Assembly (NCBI GenBank): GCA_949752795.1
Contig: OX457071.1
Coordinates: forward strand, 78,209,983-78,273,982
Origin: Hyperoodon ampullatus
Lineage: Eukaryota; Chordata; Mammalia; Artiodactyla; Ziphiidae
DNA: 64,000 bases
Reading direction: 5' to 3'
Below the pieces are notes generated by a model. It saw nothing but the letters and a program-made list of their open reading frames with translations, was not told the origin of the DNA and did not search any database. Every line of letters begins with the position of its first letter. The first letter of the stretch is position 1. Below, piece by piece: positions 34,620-45,561 of the stretch. A program made the position numbers and the translations under genes.

Positions 34620-34870
34620 ATTCATTTGTTCATTCTTTAAAATATTTGCTGAATACCTACTACGTGCTCAGTGATTTGCTAAGTGCTGGATACAAAGATG
34701 AGCAAAGGTGCAGACTCCCGCTTTCAGACTTTATAATAATATAACTGCTTAACAAGTATCTTTACACACAATTTGTCTCATAGGAGTTTTAAATCTTTCT
34801 GGGGAATAAATATTCATTAATAATACAAAGCAGAATGCAATATAGGCTATAAGTAGTGAGCAAAGGGCCA
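34620..34870. repeat. L2-like fragment
   Basis: The stretch tgctgaatacctactacgtg followed by gctaagtgctggatacaaag is the conserved part of an old L2-type LINE. It is diverged and short. Confidence 0.55.
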
Positions 34871-35199
34871 TGGAAATACTGAAGAAATGAATGGAAACAC
34901 ATACCACATAATATTTAAAATTTCTCTCCATATTTATTTGACTCCAAAATTTTGTGGTTTACTTGGATATTTCACCCATCATTATGTTCATATATGCATA
35001 TTCAACTCAATTTCCCATTAAGAACGATTCTAATTGTAGAAACTGAAGTTCATTTCCTTTTTTATTGGCACCAATAGTTTATTATACAAAATGTATTTAA
35101 CAAGAGAACTGAACCTACATTCAGTAATCTGATCAGCAATGCACAGCTAAAACTGGACTATTTGGCCCCTGAATAAGAAATAATTTAAGTCTCACTTAC

Positions 35200-35368
35200 T
35201 GAATTCTGTGGAACAATGTCTTTCAATGAGCATGGCTGTGCTAATGGCTGGATGTCTTTCAGCAGCCCTTCAATATACGGCTCAGACTTCCTCAGAGCCA
35301 GACACAAGTCATTTAGTGTTACATGCTGCTTAGCAATGTGTTCTGATCTCACATGAGTATCACCAACT
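35200..35368 (-). CDS. RNF17: RNF17 coding exon, C-terminal part of first extended Tudor unit
   Basis: This 169-nt exon has the acceptor aaaaattcccag-type tract (AG at 35369-35370) and the donor gtaagt. It encodes [40 protein letters not shown] and ending [11 protein letters not shown]. This is the segment after the Tudor core in RNF17. It ends in phase 0. Together with the 36638-36827 exon it is flanked by a plus-strand SINE at 34271-34492 and a minus-strand SINE at 38009-38221. Confidence 0.94.
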
Positions 35369-35492
35369 CTGGGAAAAATTCAAGCAATATTTACTGAAAA
35401 TAATGCTTCAAGCCCAAACTTGCCTTACCCCACAAAAGGTATGCATTTCTAAGGATACTCTCTTTAAGTTAAATCTTCTAGGAAGTTATACT

Positions 35493-35890
35493 CTTTTAAA
35501 ATTTTATTTATTTATTTTTATATCTTTATTGGATAATTGCTTTACAATGATGTGTTAGTTGCTGCTGTATAACAAAGTGAATCAGCTAAACATATACATA
35601 CATCCCCATATCTCCTCCCTCTTGCGTCTCCCTCCCACCCTCCCTATCCCTCCCCTCTAGATGGTCACAAAGCACCTAGCTGATCTCCCTGTGCTATGCA
35701 GCTGCTTTCCACTAGCTATCTATTTTACGCATGGTAGTGTACATATGTCGATGCTACTCTCTCACATCATCCCAGCTTACTCTTCCCCCACTGTGTCCTC
35801 AAGTCCATTCTCTACATCTGCATCTCTATTCCTGCCCTGCCACTAGGTTCATCAGTACCATTTTTCTAGATTCCATATAAATGTGTTAAT
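35493..35890 (-). mobile_element. L1 3' UTR, 5'-truncated, inverted
   Basis: The reverse complement shows the L1 3' end (cctccctcttgcgtctccct on the plus strand). It is about 400 bp, lies in the intron between exons 35200-35368 and 36638-36827, and is in the same orientation as RNF17. Confidence 0.88.
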
Positions 35891-36637
35891 ATACAGTATT
35901 TTTCTCTTAGAAAGTTATATTCTGATTCATACTATCTCACTATATAGATTTAATCTAGCTTTTATAAACACAGACACTGTTTCTACCCATAGAAATAAAT
36001 CTCAACTGCCTTCATCTGGATTGTCTTTCATATACCTATTTGGTTTAAATTTAAAGGCATAATGACACCCCCAAACAGAAATCTATTTATAAAGCTATGA
36101 CCATTTAATAAAGTGCAAGAGTTAATACTGGTCCATGCAAGAGTTAATACTGTTCCTTACTAGAAGAACATTTTCAGTTTGTTTTATTTTCCTAGAAGAC
36201 TGAGGGAAACAGTTTTGAACACGTAGAGTTAGACACTATGCCACTTTAACATACAATAATGAAATTATAGAAATATGATTAAAAATTTTACTCAATCGTC
36301 TGGCAACTAACTGTAAATTTTATTTAAAAGAACCATTTTTGTGCTTCCTTTCCTGCTTTGAGGCTATATAGAAGAGCATTTAAGTTTGAAACATCAGAAA
36401 GTTCTTTTTCCAAGCTCTCCATCTAGTAACACTGATAGCTAATACTTTACTAATTTAGTAATTAGTAAGACAAATTACAGAGCAAAATAAAAGGTATATG
36501 CCTTGGAAATGAAGAAGGATAACTTATTCCTCTCTACCTCTTCCTACTTTTCTTTCTTCTTTAGTATCTCCCCTCCTCCCCCATCACAAGTGTTTCTAAG
36601 CAGACCAGGAATACATAGTAATTATAAAATAACATAC

Positions 36638-36827
36638 CCTGCAACAATTAGGACTTCAGAATTTCCAAAATCTACCATGAATATTTGTATTAGTGCAACT
36701 TTGTGGACTAAGAATTTGGTTGGAATACAAGGTTTTCTAATACTTTCACTTCCTATTGGAATTAATTCAGTAATAGTTCCTCGACACCACATTCCATTTT
36801 CAATACTGTTGACAAATATTCTTGCAC
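36638..36827 (-). CDS. RNF17: RNF17 coding exon, first Tudor core
   Basis: This 190-nt exon has the acceptor catttag (at 36828-36829) and the donor gtatgt. It carries a Tudor barrel: [20 protein letters not shown] at the start and [20 protein letters not shown] at the end. The W-C-R-G strand and the VDFGN turn are the usual Tudor landmarks. The Asn of DFGN is the residue that contacts methylarginine in binding-competent members. Cys replaces the more common Tyr after Trp, so ligand binding by this unit is uncertain. Confidence 0.96.
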
Positions 36828-38008
36828 CTAAATAATGGAGACAAATCATTATCAATGTTTATGAAGAAAAATATCTAATTAGCTCTAATTTACAAACATG
36901 TACATTAGTTCCACCACTAAGAAGTCTTAATTCATTTATTAACTGATGATACAGTACTGTGTCAAGTGCTATGAGAGGGATTAAAAGGTAGTGTATTTTG
37001 GCAGTTTCTGTTATACAGAAACTTATGTCCTAGACGGGGAGGTAAAAACAAAGAAAACAAAGCCAGCAGTCCTTTATTGAGGACCTGTGTTTTATAAACT
37101 ATAACAAAGATGAGTAAGACCGTCCTGCTATCAAGAAGCTCAAGAAAGGAAAGGAGACAGGCAAGTAAGTGACTATAATACACTGTACTTATAACAATAA
37201 AGACCTATCGTTGTGCATGTACACACATGCAAGTACAGATATATATATACCGAAATCTATAAAATACTTTAGTAGCATAAAGGAAGCAGCAATGACCTTC
37301 TCTTGGTAAAAGGGGAGTGAAAGTAAAGAAACCAAGAAAGGGAGAGTGTGAAAGGCCAAAATTAAGAAATTAATACACAGTGGAGTTCAGAGAAGGGGAA
37401 GATGAACCAAGGACCAAGCAGCAGAGGAAGACCTTATGGTCTTCCCTTATGGAGGGCTCAGATGAATTACAAATTAATAACCACAAAAAAGATCAAGTTA
37501 GAAAGAAATTTTATTTTTACTATAGGCTCAGCAATGTTCTCAGTATTTTGTGTTTGAATTCACCTCCTCCCCACAACAACCCCATGGAGATGGTGCTTCC
37601 ATCCCATAGGTGAGGAAGCTAGGCAAAAAGAGGCTGAAAACCCAGCCCAAGCCACATGGCTACTTAGAAGAGGTAGGAAGAGAGTCCAGGTAGTCTTAGA
37701 GCCCATCCTCTTAAAAACTCAGCTAGCATCAGAGATATACTTGGTAAGACTTGATCACTGATTACATACAGAGAGATGCTGTATAATCCCCTCTATACAT
37801 GCTAATAAAAACAGGATAGTTGAGAGGCACATCAGGGCAACCTTTTCAGTTCTACCAAAACATGTTTTGGCCTTGAGATTGTCATCAACCCTTCTCTTAT
37901 GCTGATATACCACATAACCAATATTCTTAGTTTTAAACTATATGCTATTAAACTATTCTTTCTTGCAATAGATGAGATAAAAGTCTATTGAAGTCATCTG
38001 TTGTTCTT
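36828..38008. other. RNF17 intron with L2/MIR-like fragments
   Basis: 36960-37200 looks L2-like (gtgtcaagtgctatgagagg). 37530-37640 looks MIR-like (cccatggagatggtgcttcc, then aggtgaggaagctaggca). No coding feature is seen. Confidence 0.45.
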
Positions 38009-38221
38009 GTTTTTTTTTTTTTTCTTTTGGTGGTACGCGGACCTCTCACTGCTGTGGCCTCTCCCGTTGCAGAGCACAGGCTCCGGATGCGCAGGCCCAG
38101 CGGCCATGGCTCACGGGCCCAGCCGCTCCGCAGCACGTGGGATCCTCCCGGACTGGGGCACGAACCCGCGCCCCCCTCATCGGCAGGCGGACCCTCAACC
38201 ACTGTGCCACCAGGGAAGCCC
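38009..38221 (-). mobile_element. CHR-type SINE, reverse
   Basis: Full copy with T-run at the left and the duplication ctgttgttctt on both sides (37998-38008 and 38222-38232). Confidence 0.95.
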
Positions 38222-38335
38222 CTGTTGTTCTTTATAATGAAGAACACAGGTAGGAAAAGGGAACAAGAGGATACTCTGTTAAAGCATTATATTACATTTC
38301 TTCCCTTACCATTAATTTCTTGAAAGATAAATGAG

Positions 38336-38665
38336 GGCTTCCCTGGTGGCACAGTGGTTAAGAATCCAGGGTAATGCAGGGGACACGGGTTCAAACCCTG
38401 GTCTGGGAAGATCTCACATGCCGTGGAGCAACTAAGCCCGTGTGCCACAACTACTGAGCCTGTGAGCCACAACTGCTGAGCCTGTGAGCCACAACTATGA
38501 GGCCCGCGCGCCTAAAGCCCGTGCTCCGCAACAAGAGAAGCCACTGCAATGAGAAGCCTGTGCACCACAACGAAGAGTAGCTCTTGCTCGCCACAACTAG
38601 AGAAAGCCCACATGCAGCAACAAAGACCCAACGCAGCTAAAAATTAAAAAAATTGAAAGAAAAAC
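38336..38665 (+). mobile_element. Long CHR-type SINE
   Basis: This ~330-bp copy is flanked by gataaatgag on both sides (38326-38335 and 38666-38675). Its body contains internal near-repeats of gagccacaactactgagcc type. Confidence 0.93.
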
Positions 38666-38886
38666 GATAAATGAGTATTTAAATCATGTATATCTACCTT
38701 GAAATAATAATTATCCTTGACGACTTAAAGGATGACTTTTTGGCTTTCTTAGAACATTTTCTAAATCTAAACTGAGCTCTTTTGTGCATATATTAAATTT
38801 AGAGAATTATTTGAAGCCGTAAAAATTAAGTTTAACGCTACACTTTTCCCTCCTTAGATATTCAGAATTTAAACACGATTTTTTAA

Positions 38887-39533
38887 ATTAATTTATTCTA
38901 TTTATTTATTTTTGGCTGTGCTGGGTCTTCGTTGCTGCACATGGGCTTTTCTCTAGTTGCTGTGAGTGGGGGCTACTCTTCGTTGAGGTGCACATGCTTC
39001 TCATTGTGGTGGCTTCTCTTTCTTTTTTAAATTTATTTTTGGCTGTTTTGGGTCTTCATTGCTGCACGACGCCTTTCTCTAGTTGTGGCAAGCGGGGGCT
39101 ACTCTTCATGGCAGTGCACGGGCTTCTCATTGTGGTGGCTTCTCTGGTTGCAGAGCAGGGCTCTAGGCACGCGGGCTTCAGTAGTTGTGGCATGCGGGCT
39201 CAGTAGTTGTGGCACACAGGCTGTTGCTCCACGGCATGTGGGATCTTCCCAGACCAGGGATCGAACCCATGCCCCCTGCATTGGTAGGTGGATTCTTAAC
39301 CACTGCGCGACCAGGGAAGTCCCGTGGTGGCTTCTCTTGTTGCAGAGCACGGGCTCAAGGCACATGGGCTTCAGCAGTTGTGGCTTGCAGGCTCTAGAGC
39401 ACAGGCTCAGTATTTGTGACGCACAGGCTTAGTTGCTCTGTGACATGTGGGATCTTCCTGGACCAAGGCTCAAACTTGTGTCCCCTGCAATGGCAGGAGG
39501 ATTCTTAACTACTGTGCCACCAGGGAAGTCCCT
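38887..39533 (-). mobile_element. Long CHR-type SINE, split by another SINE
   Basis: The outer element is flanked by aaacacgattttttaa (before) and aaacactattttttaa (after). Its two halves, 38887-39020 and 39324-39533, are separated by the inner SINE. Confidence 0.88.
39021..39323 (-). mobile_element. Long CHR-type SINE nested in another SINE
   Basis: The inner element is flanked by gtggtggcttctctt at 39006-39020 and 39324-39338. It shares the outer element's orientation and subfamily. Confidence 0.9.
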
Positions 39534-39651
39534 AAACACTATTTTTTAACTTTAAAAATTATTTTTCATTTTTATCAGAAGTATATGATGATTCTAGCCT
39601 TCTGATATTTTGATAAGCTACAAAGATGAGCTGAGAGTTAGTAACACTTTT

Positions 39652-39865
39652 TTTTTTTTTTTTTTTTTTTTGCGGTACGCGGGCCTCTCACTGTTGTGGC
39701 CTCTCCCGCTGCGGAGCACAGGCTCCGGACGCGCAGGCTCAGCGGCCATGGCTCACGGGCCCAGCCGCTCCGCGGCATGTGGGATCTTCCCGGACCGGGG
39801 CATTGAACCCGGGTCCCCTGCATCGGCAGGCGGACTCTCACCCACTGCGCCACCAGGGAAGCCCC
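39652..39865 (-). mobile_element. CHR-type SINE, reverse
   Basis: Full low-divergence copy with the duplication agtaacactttt on both sides. Confidence 0.95.
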
Positions 39866-39891
39866 AGTAACACTTTTAAAGAACTACTATA

Positions 39892-40213
39892 GGGACTTCC
39901 CCAGTGGTCTGGTGGTAAAGAATCCCCCTTCCAGTGCAAGGGATGTGGGTTCAATCCCTGGTCGGGGAACTAAGATAACACATGCCGCAGGGCAACTAAG
40001 CCCACGTGCCTCAACTAGAGAGCCCGAGTGCCACAAACAACAGAGCCCACGTGCCCTGGAGCCCATGCGTCACAACTAGAGAGAGAAAACCCACATGCCA
40101 CAACTAGAGAGAAGCCCGTGAACTGCAACTAGAGAAGCCCACGCACTGCAATGAAAGGTCCCACGTGCCGCAGCCAAGACCTGATGCAGCCAAAAAATTA
40201 AAAAATTAAAAAA
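39892..40213 (+). mobile_element. Long CHR-type SINE
   Basis: It starts gggacttccccagtggtctg and ends in an A-rich tail, into which the next SINE has inserted. Confidence 0.9.
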
Positions 40214-40223
40214 AAAACCCTAC

Positions 40224-40433
40224 TGGGCTTCCCTGGTGGCACAGTGGTTGAGAGTCCGCCTGCCGATGCAGGGGACACGGGTTTGTGCCTGGTCCGGGAA
40301 GATCCCAAATGCTGCGGAGCGGCTAGGCCCGTGAGCCATGGCCACTGAGCCTGCGCGTCTGGAGCCTGTGCTCCGCAACGGGAGAGGCCACAACAGTGAG
40401 AGGCCCACGTACCGCAAAAAAAAAAAAGAAAAA
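40224..40433 (+). mobile_element. CHR-type SINE in the tail of the previous one
   Basis: Full copy flanked by aaaaaccctact on both sides. The two SINEs are thus in head-to-tail order by insertion, not by duplication. Confidence 0.93.
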
Positions 40434-40929
40434 AACCCTACTATATAAAGCTGAACAGACAATATAGTACTTTTTGGTATTAGTTATATATAGGCATTGA
40501 TATTAACAGAATGAGAAAAATGCTGTATTAATAAATCAAACAAATCATAGCTTCATCTTATTACAGAGTATAATCAAATTTAATCAAGTGTTACAAGGAA
40601 AACGTTTGTAATGAAAGCCTAAATTACAGCAAATTACACACAGCCTTAGAATTAAGATGGACTGATTAAATTTACCAACTACCCTCTGTGTGACCCTAGG
40701 AAATGGACGCCACTGTCCTGCATCTATCTCACTCAGGTGTTCAACAACATCTTCAACATTCACACGTAGACAGCAAGGGATTGTAGTCATACTACAAGGA
40801 ACACTTAGAGGAATACTTTTCTCTGGAGGTGAGGGGACAAATTGTATAACCCATCACGGGTTTTGTAATTTAAAAAATATCTCACCTTACTCCATAATGG
40901 AGTTTTTGTGTATATCTCACTCAACAGTC

Positions 40930-41246
40930 AATTTTATGTCCACTGACAGATGAATGGATAAAGAAGATGTGGTACATATATACAATGGAATACTACTCAG
41001 CCATAAAAAAGATCAAAATAATGCCATCTGCAACAACATGGATGGAACTAGAGATTACTAAGTGAAGTCAGAAAAAGAAAGACAAATACCATATTTGGTA
41101 TTTGATGAAGTGGGAGTTTGTGGTTGGTAGATGAAAACTATTATAAATAGAATAGATAAACAACAAGGTCTTACTGAATAGCACAGGGAACTATATTCAA
41201 TATTCAGTGATAAACCATAATGGAAAAGAACATAAAAAAAAGAAAG
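40930..41246 (+). mobile_element. L1 3' end, truncated
   Basis: ORF2 C-terminal/3' UTR sequence (ggatggaactagagattact, then atagcacagggaactatatt) ends with an A-rich tail. It is heavily 5'-truncated. Confidence 0.8.
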
Positions 41247-41574
41247 CAAGTTCCAAATTAGTATGACTCCAGTTAAACTTGGCAAATGATACTAAAAATA
41301 TTTTAAAATCATTTTTAAATGACATTAAAAATACTGGAATTATGTATACTGTATACTGTAATAATATTACTACTAGGTATCTATGAGCAGAAAAAAAAAA
41401 ACCAGTCAATTTTAATACTTAGCTAAGTTACCTAAATAAAATTTAACTTATGTTAAATAATTCCAAAACCTTTATGCTTGCACAAATCTGTATTACAAAA
41501 AGTCTATATGGGTTGGCCAATATTACAATATTTAAATAAGCTTCATATTTTAACTTAGAGTAATATTTCATTAC

Positions 41575-41733
41575 CTAACTCCAAAATGTCTGAAGGATCA
41601 AGGTATACACTCTTACTGCAAAACTGATTCACCTTCTTTTCCAATACTGTTGCATCTTTTATTTGTGAATACTTCCGAATGTAGAAGTGGCAAGGATGTA
41701 TTACATGGCTTACAAAAACTAGCTCTGGAGAAC
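41575..41733 (-). CDS. RNF17: RNF17 coding exon, start of first extended Tudor unit
   Basis: This 159-nt exon has the acceptor tctcatccag and the donor gtaatg. It encodes [38 protein letters not shown] and [10 protein letters not shown]. The pattern of a hydrophobic strand, then a P..FYIR strand and a helix is the N-terminal SN-like half of an extended Tudor domain, which precedes the Tudor core in the next exon. Extended Tudor domains bind methylated arginines on PIWI-family proteins. Confidence 0.95.
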
Positions 41734-42410
41734 CTGGATGAGAATATTTAAACCACATTAATAAGCCAAAAGTCAGGAAAGAAGTCATAGAAACTGAACG
41801 CAGTATCCTTTGAAAGAATGTGTCTTGTAGCACTGCAAACTCTAGAATACCTAGGCCCACAAAAGGTAACCCAAACCCCAAACAGTAACTAGACTGATAA
41901 AACAAACACATTCCACTTCCACAATGATTTCTTTAGCAACCTGAACTGCAAACCTTTTATTTTATTTGCAAAATATGTTAAATAAGTGGAATTTAAGTTC
42001 AAGTGGTTAGTTAGGTTCTAAAGTCAGAGTATATGCTGTAACTCTACTGTATTACAACAAAACTTCAGAATTTATTTATAAACATAATTGGAACTCAGAA
42101 CCCCACTGATAACGATGCTTCTAATACAGAAACAAAATCCTGTTTAAACTATACTAAACTGAAAGAACTAATAATTAGCTCACAGCCACTTTGAATCTTA
42201 AATCTTATCAGGCTGGAGAAGTATGAAAAAAAGTCTGGGAAAGCCAACATACTGAGCAGCATTTAGGGGGAGATATGTGTGTTTTGGTGGAAGTAAGGGT
42301 GGGGCAGAATAAAAGACAGTGAGAAACTTTTTGTATACAGCAGTAATTAAGCCAAGTGTTTCTACTGATATGAAAAGATCTCCAGAATATAATGTTAAGG
42401 AAGGAATTAA
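41734..42410. other. RNF17 intron, unassigned
   Basis: No clear repeat is seen. The reverse frame extending upstream of exon 41575-41733 is read-through into intron past the acceptor. Confidence 0.4.
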
Positions 42411-42571
42411 GGGGCTTCCCTGGCCGTCCAGTGGTTAAGACTCCACACTTCCATTGCAGGGGGCACAGGTTCGATCCCTGATTGGGGAATTAAGATCCTG
42501 CATGCCATGTGATGTGGCCAAAAAAAAAAGACCAAAAAAAAAAAAAAAAAAAAAAAAACCCAAGGAAAAAA
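42411..42571 (+). mobile_element. Short tRNA-derived SINE
   Basis: It starts ggggcttccctggccgtcca, has an A-rich tail and is flanked by aaggaattaa on both sides. Confidence 0.9.
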
Positions 42572-43030
42572 GGAATTAAAAAAACATGGCATGCTATGTT
42601 TTGTGTACAAAAACAACCAAAAATGAGAATTAGAAAAATAATATATGTGTATTTGTTCAAATATGAATAAAGAAACTGGAAGGGAGGAAGAGACAAATGG
42701 AATGGGAATAGGTTGGGGAAAAGGTTCACAGGGTATTTTAATATATATATATTTAATTTTTGAACAATGTAGGTATCCTAGTGTATCTAGTAAAAATGTT
42801 TAAAAAACAAAGACTAGGAGGAACTGAAGTATAGATAGATGATAAAAATTGAACAAATAGATCATTTTACCTATCCAATACAGATCACACAGAATAATAC
42901 CCATACTGAGAATGAGGTAAAGAGATAAGTATGTGTAGCTGGGGAGACAGCTGAGAGAAGTGTTATAAATTTCAGAAATATTTTTGCCCGTAACAGTCAG
43001 AACTTTTAACATTAAAAAGGAAGAAATTTT

Positions 43031-43160
43031 AGGAATTCCCTGGAGGGCCAGTGGTTAGGACTCGGCGCTTCCACTGCTGTGGGCCTGGGGGTTTGATCCC
43101 TGGTCGGGGAACTAAGATCCCACAAGCCGTGTGGCATGGCAACAATAAATAAATAAATAA
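43031..43160 (+). mobile_element. Short tRNA-derived SINE
   Basis: It starts aggaattccctggagggcca and ends in an (aaat)n tail. It lies about 100 bp from exon 43262-43351, on its donor (downstream intron) side. Confidence 0.87.
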
Positions 43161-43261
43161 GTTTTAGTTATTAGTAAAATTCATTTTACTCACTGCCTCC
43201 TTCTCCATAAGAGTTACTATGTATCAACTCTGCTGCATCAAGTTCAGAGTTGTTAACGTAC

Positions 43262-43351
43262 CTGCTTTTGATCCAAAAGGAACAGATGGTTTTTCCTGAA
43301 GAGGCTCTTTTGGATATCTAGGTGTCTCCACAAGATGATCTGTGAAGCATG
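43262..43351 (-). CDS. RNF17: RNF17 coding exon, short linker before first Tudor unit
   Basis: This 90-nt exon has the acceptor ttttgacgaag and the donor gtacgt. It encodes [20 protein letters not shown] then PSVPFGSKA. The frame is fixed by the neighbouring exons (two bases in, one base out). The FGSKAG ending precedes the Tudor unit in RNF17. The segment is Pro/Lys-rich and poorly conserved, and it joins the disordered linker to the folded Tudor module. Its length is divisible by three, but it splits codons at both ends. Confidence 0.88.
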
Positions 43352-44194
43352 CTTCGTCAAAAGAGAAAATAAAGGCAATTGTTTTTAGTTTTATTACGTG
43401 GACAATGGCATACTTAACATACTGTTTAAAAAGCTGTACTTGAATGGTCAAAATACTGGAAGGGCAAGACCCCCTTGTATCAGCAGGCAAAGTCCTGATA
43501 GTTCTCTTAACTCACTGAGATAATCAGTGATAATAATAATATTGTAGAAATGAAAGAAAACAGCATGTCCTTTTTTTTGTATTCAAAATACCATTCTGGA
43601 AACTCAGTCAATGAAATAGACTGGGAGCAGGGGGGAGGAGAAAACCAAATCTTGAAAATGGTCCTAAAGAAGACTGACAATGTAACTACACACAGTAGTA
43701 TCTCACCCTGATGTTGATGGGGAGAACACCAACATTGGAAATCTAATCAAACAATTATGATACATTTAAATGTTAAACATTATTAACAGATGCTACTACA
43801 TTCATGCTAGTTCATTTTACAAAGGACTGTATCTCAGAACAAAGATTTAAGATATGCTGTTCTTAAATTTAAGAACAAAGTCATCAGACTGCTTCTACTA
43901 ATATGGTTGTCATTTATTTATAGTATTTTCATCTTTTATAGAGGTTTGTATGTGGAACACTAAAAAGTCAAACACCCTAATTACACCAAATATTATAGTT
44001 TAGCTATATTATTGCATTAAAAATTACCCTAACTTTGGAAAATGTGGAAGTAGGGGCGTGGAATCAACAGATTAACCCAGAATGAGGTGTAAGATAACAG
44101 CAATGTCTGTTAAGTACAGGGACAAAAAGGTACTAACTTCGTTTCTAATTCCAGACACAATATATTGTTTCCTTGCTTTTCTACTTTCACTCAC
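43352..44194. other. RNF17 intron, unassigned
   Basis: I see no repeat family or coding signal here. Confidence 0.4.
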
Positions 44195-44505
44195 TTTCCA
44201 GGTCTTCCTCGATGACTTCTTCGATGATCACATCGGGGCTAGGTCCCACCTGAGGCAGAGCAGCAACGGTCTCACAGGCGGTTATTGCAACAGCCGCACT
44301 CTGTGGCGGGAAGTGTTCTGCTTCTAAATGCGAATCACTGCTTTCCAGGTGCAAAGGAGTTGGTGGGGGGGCTTCACGAGTTAGGATAGAAATGTCAACC
44401 TTTTTCTTTTCTAGTGATGGGTATGTACCACTACAAGAAAATTCCTTTTTATGATTATATTTCTTTTGAACATTCTGTCCCATTTCACTTTCTTGAGGAT
44501 CAAAT
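44195..44505 (-). CDS. RNF17: RNF17 coding exon, disordered linker
   Basis: At 311 nt this is the largest exon in the window, with the acceptor gtttaaacag and the donor gtgagt. It encodes a linker rich in Pro, Ser and acidic residues: QNVQKKYNHKKEFS, then LEKKKVDISILTREAPPP, and near the end SPDVIIEEVIEEDLE. The framing segments are conserved in mammalian RNF17, while the Pro/His-rich middle is variable and likely disordered. Phases are consistent on both sides (one base in, one base out). Confidence 0.94.
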
Positions 44506-44636
44506 CTGTTTAAAAATACAGAGGCTACTTTAAATCATTTCATAATTTGTTTATAACCACCTTAAAACCATTCCCTTTCCACATGACAGTATTGTGACAC
44601 ATACAAAGAGTTAAAGTTGTATAGGTGTCCCACAGG

Positions 44637-44785
44637 TATTTTTTTAAACAGCTGTATTGATATAATTTACACACTATAAAATCCAATTAATTTTTACTAA
44701 ATTTAAAGTTGGGTAACCATCACCACAATCTAATTGTAGAACATTTCCACTATCCCGAAACTTCTGCCCATTCCCAAGCAAGCCC
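44637..44785 (-). mobile_element. Old L1 3' UTR scrap
   Basis: The stretch taaccatcaccacaatctaa followed by ttgtagaacatttccactat is the L1M-type 3' UTR in reverse. It is short and diverged. Confidence 0.65.
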
Positions 44786-45271
44786 AAGGGTTTTAAAAGG
44801 TCAACAAGAGGTAAAATCAATGAGAAGCTGAAGAAAGAACTTGATATACAGTCATGTCACAATGATCTGATCCTAAAAGGACAGTGGATATAGGTTTTCA
44901 GTTTCAATTATCCAAATTTTGATTTGGCTTAGGTGTTTGATTTTAAACTATGCTAAGATTATTTCTTCTTTTAACTCACTGGCTTAAAAATAAAGTATAG
45001 GAAGCAGTGAGAGATACAATCCTGAGAAAATTACTAGAAACCTCCATCTAGGCTAAAAATCACCATCAGTCTGAACCCTTTGGGTATGATTATTCAATAG
45101 CCACTAATCTACAAATTTTTCTATCTTCTTCATAAATCCCCACAGATACGTGCTATCAAATCTAAAAGTATCGATATTCTATCAAAAAATGAGATTTTCA
45201 AAAGCTTTAATTTTCGTTAACCCATGACACATTTAGCTTCTTCACAGATCACCATTTAAGAAGCCAAGTGA
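44786..45271. other. RNF17 intron, unassigned
   Basis: This is unique-looking sequence with no feature recognised. Confidence 0.4.
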
Positions 45272-45561
45272 GGACGTCCCTGGTGGCGCACTGGTTAAGA
45301 ATCTGCCTGCCAATGCAGGGGAGACAGGTTCGAGCCCTGGTCCGGGAAGATCCCACAGCCAAGGAGCAACTAAGCCCATGAGCCACAACTACTGAAGTCT
45401 GCACGCCTAGAGCCCGTGCTCCACAACAAGAGAAGCCACTGCAATGAGAAGCCCATGCACTGCAACGAAGAGTGGCCCCCGCTCGCCGCAACTAGAAAGC
45501 CCACGTGCAAGCAATGAAGACCCAACACAGCCAAACATAATAAATTTAGAGAAAAAAAAAA
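45272..45561 (+). mobile_element. Long CHR-type SINE
   Basis: It starts ggacgtccctggtggcgcac, is about 290 bp, and is flanked by aagccaagtga and aagccaaatga. Confidence 0.92.

Noticed and set aside
38887..39533. Interspersed short near-repeats resembling a CRISPR array (gtagttgtggc... units)
   Set aside because: They are internal near-repeats of the long SINE subfamily in a mammalian genome; spacing and sequence do not fit CRISPR.
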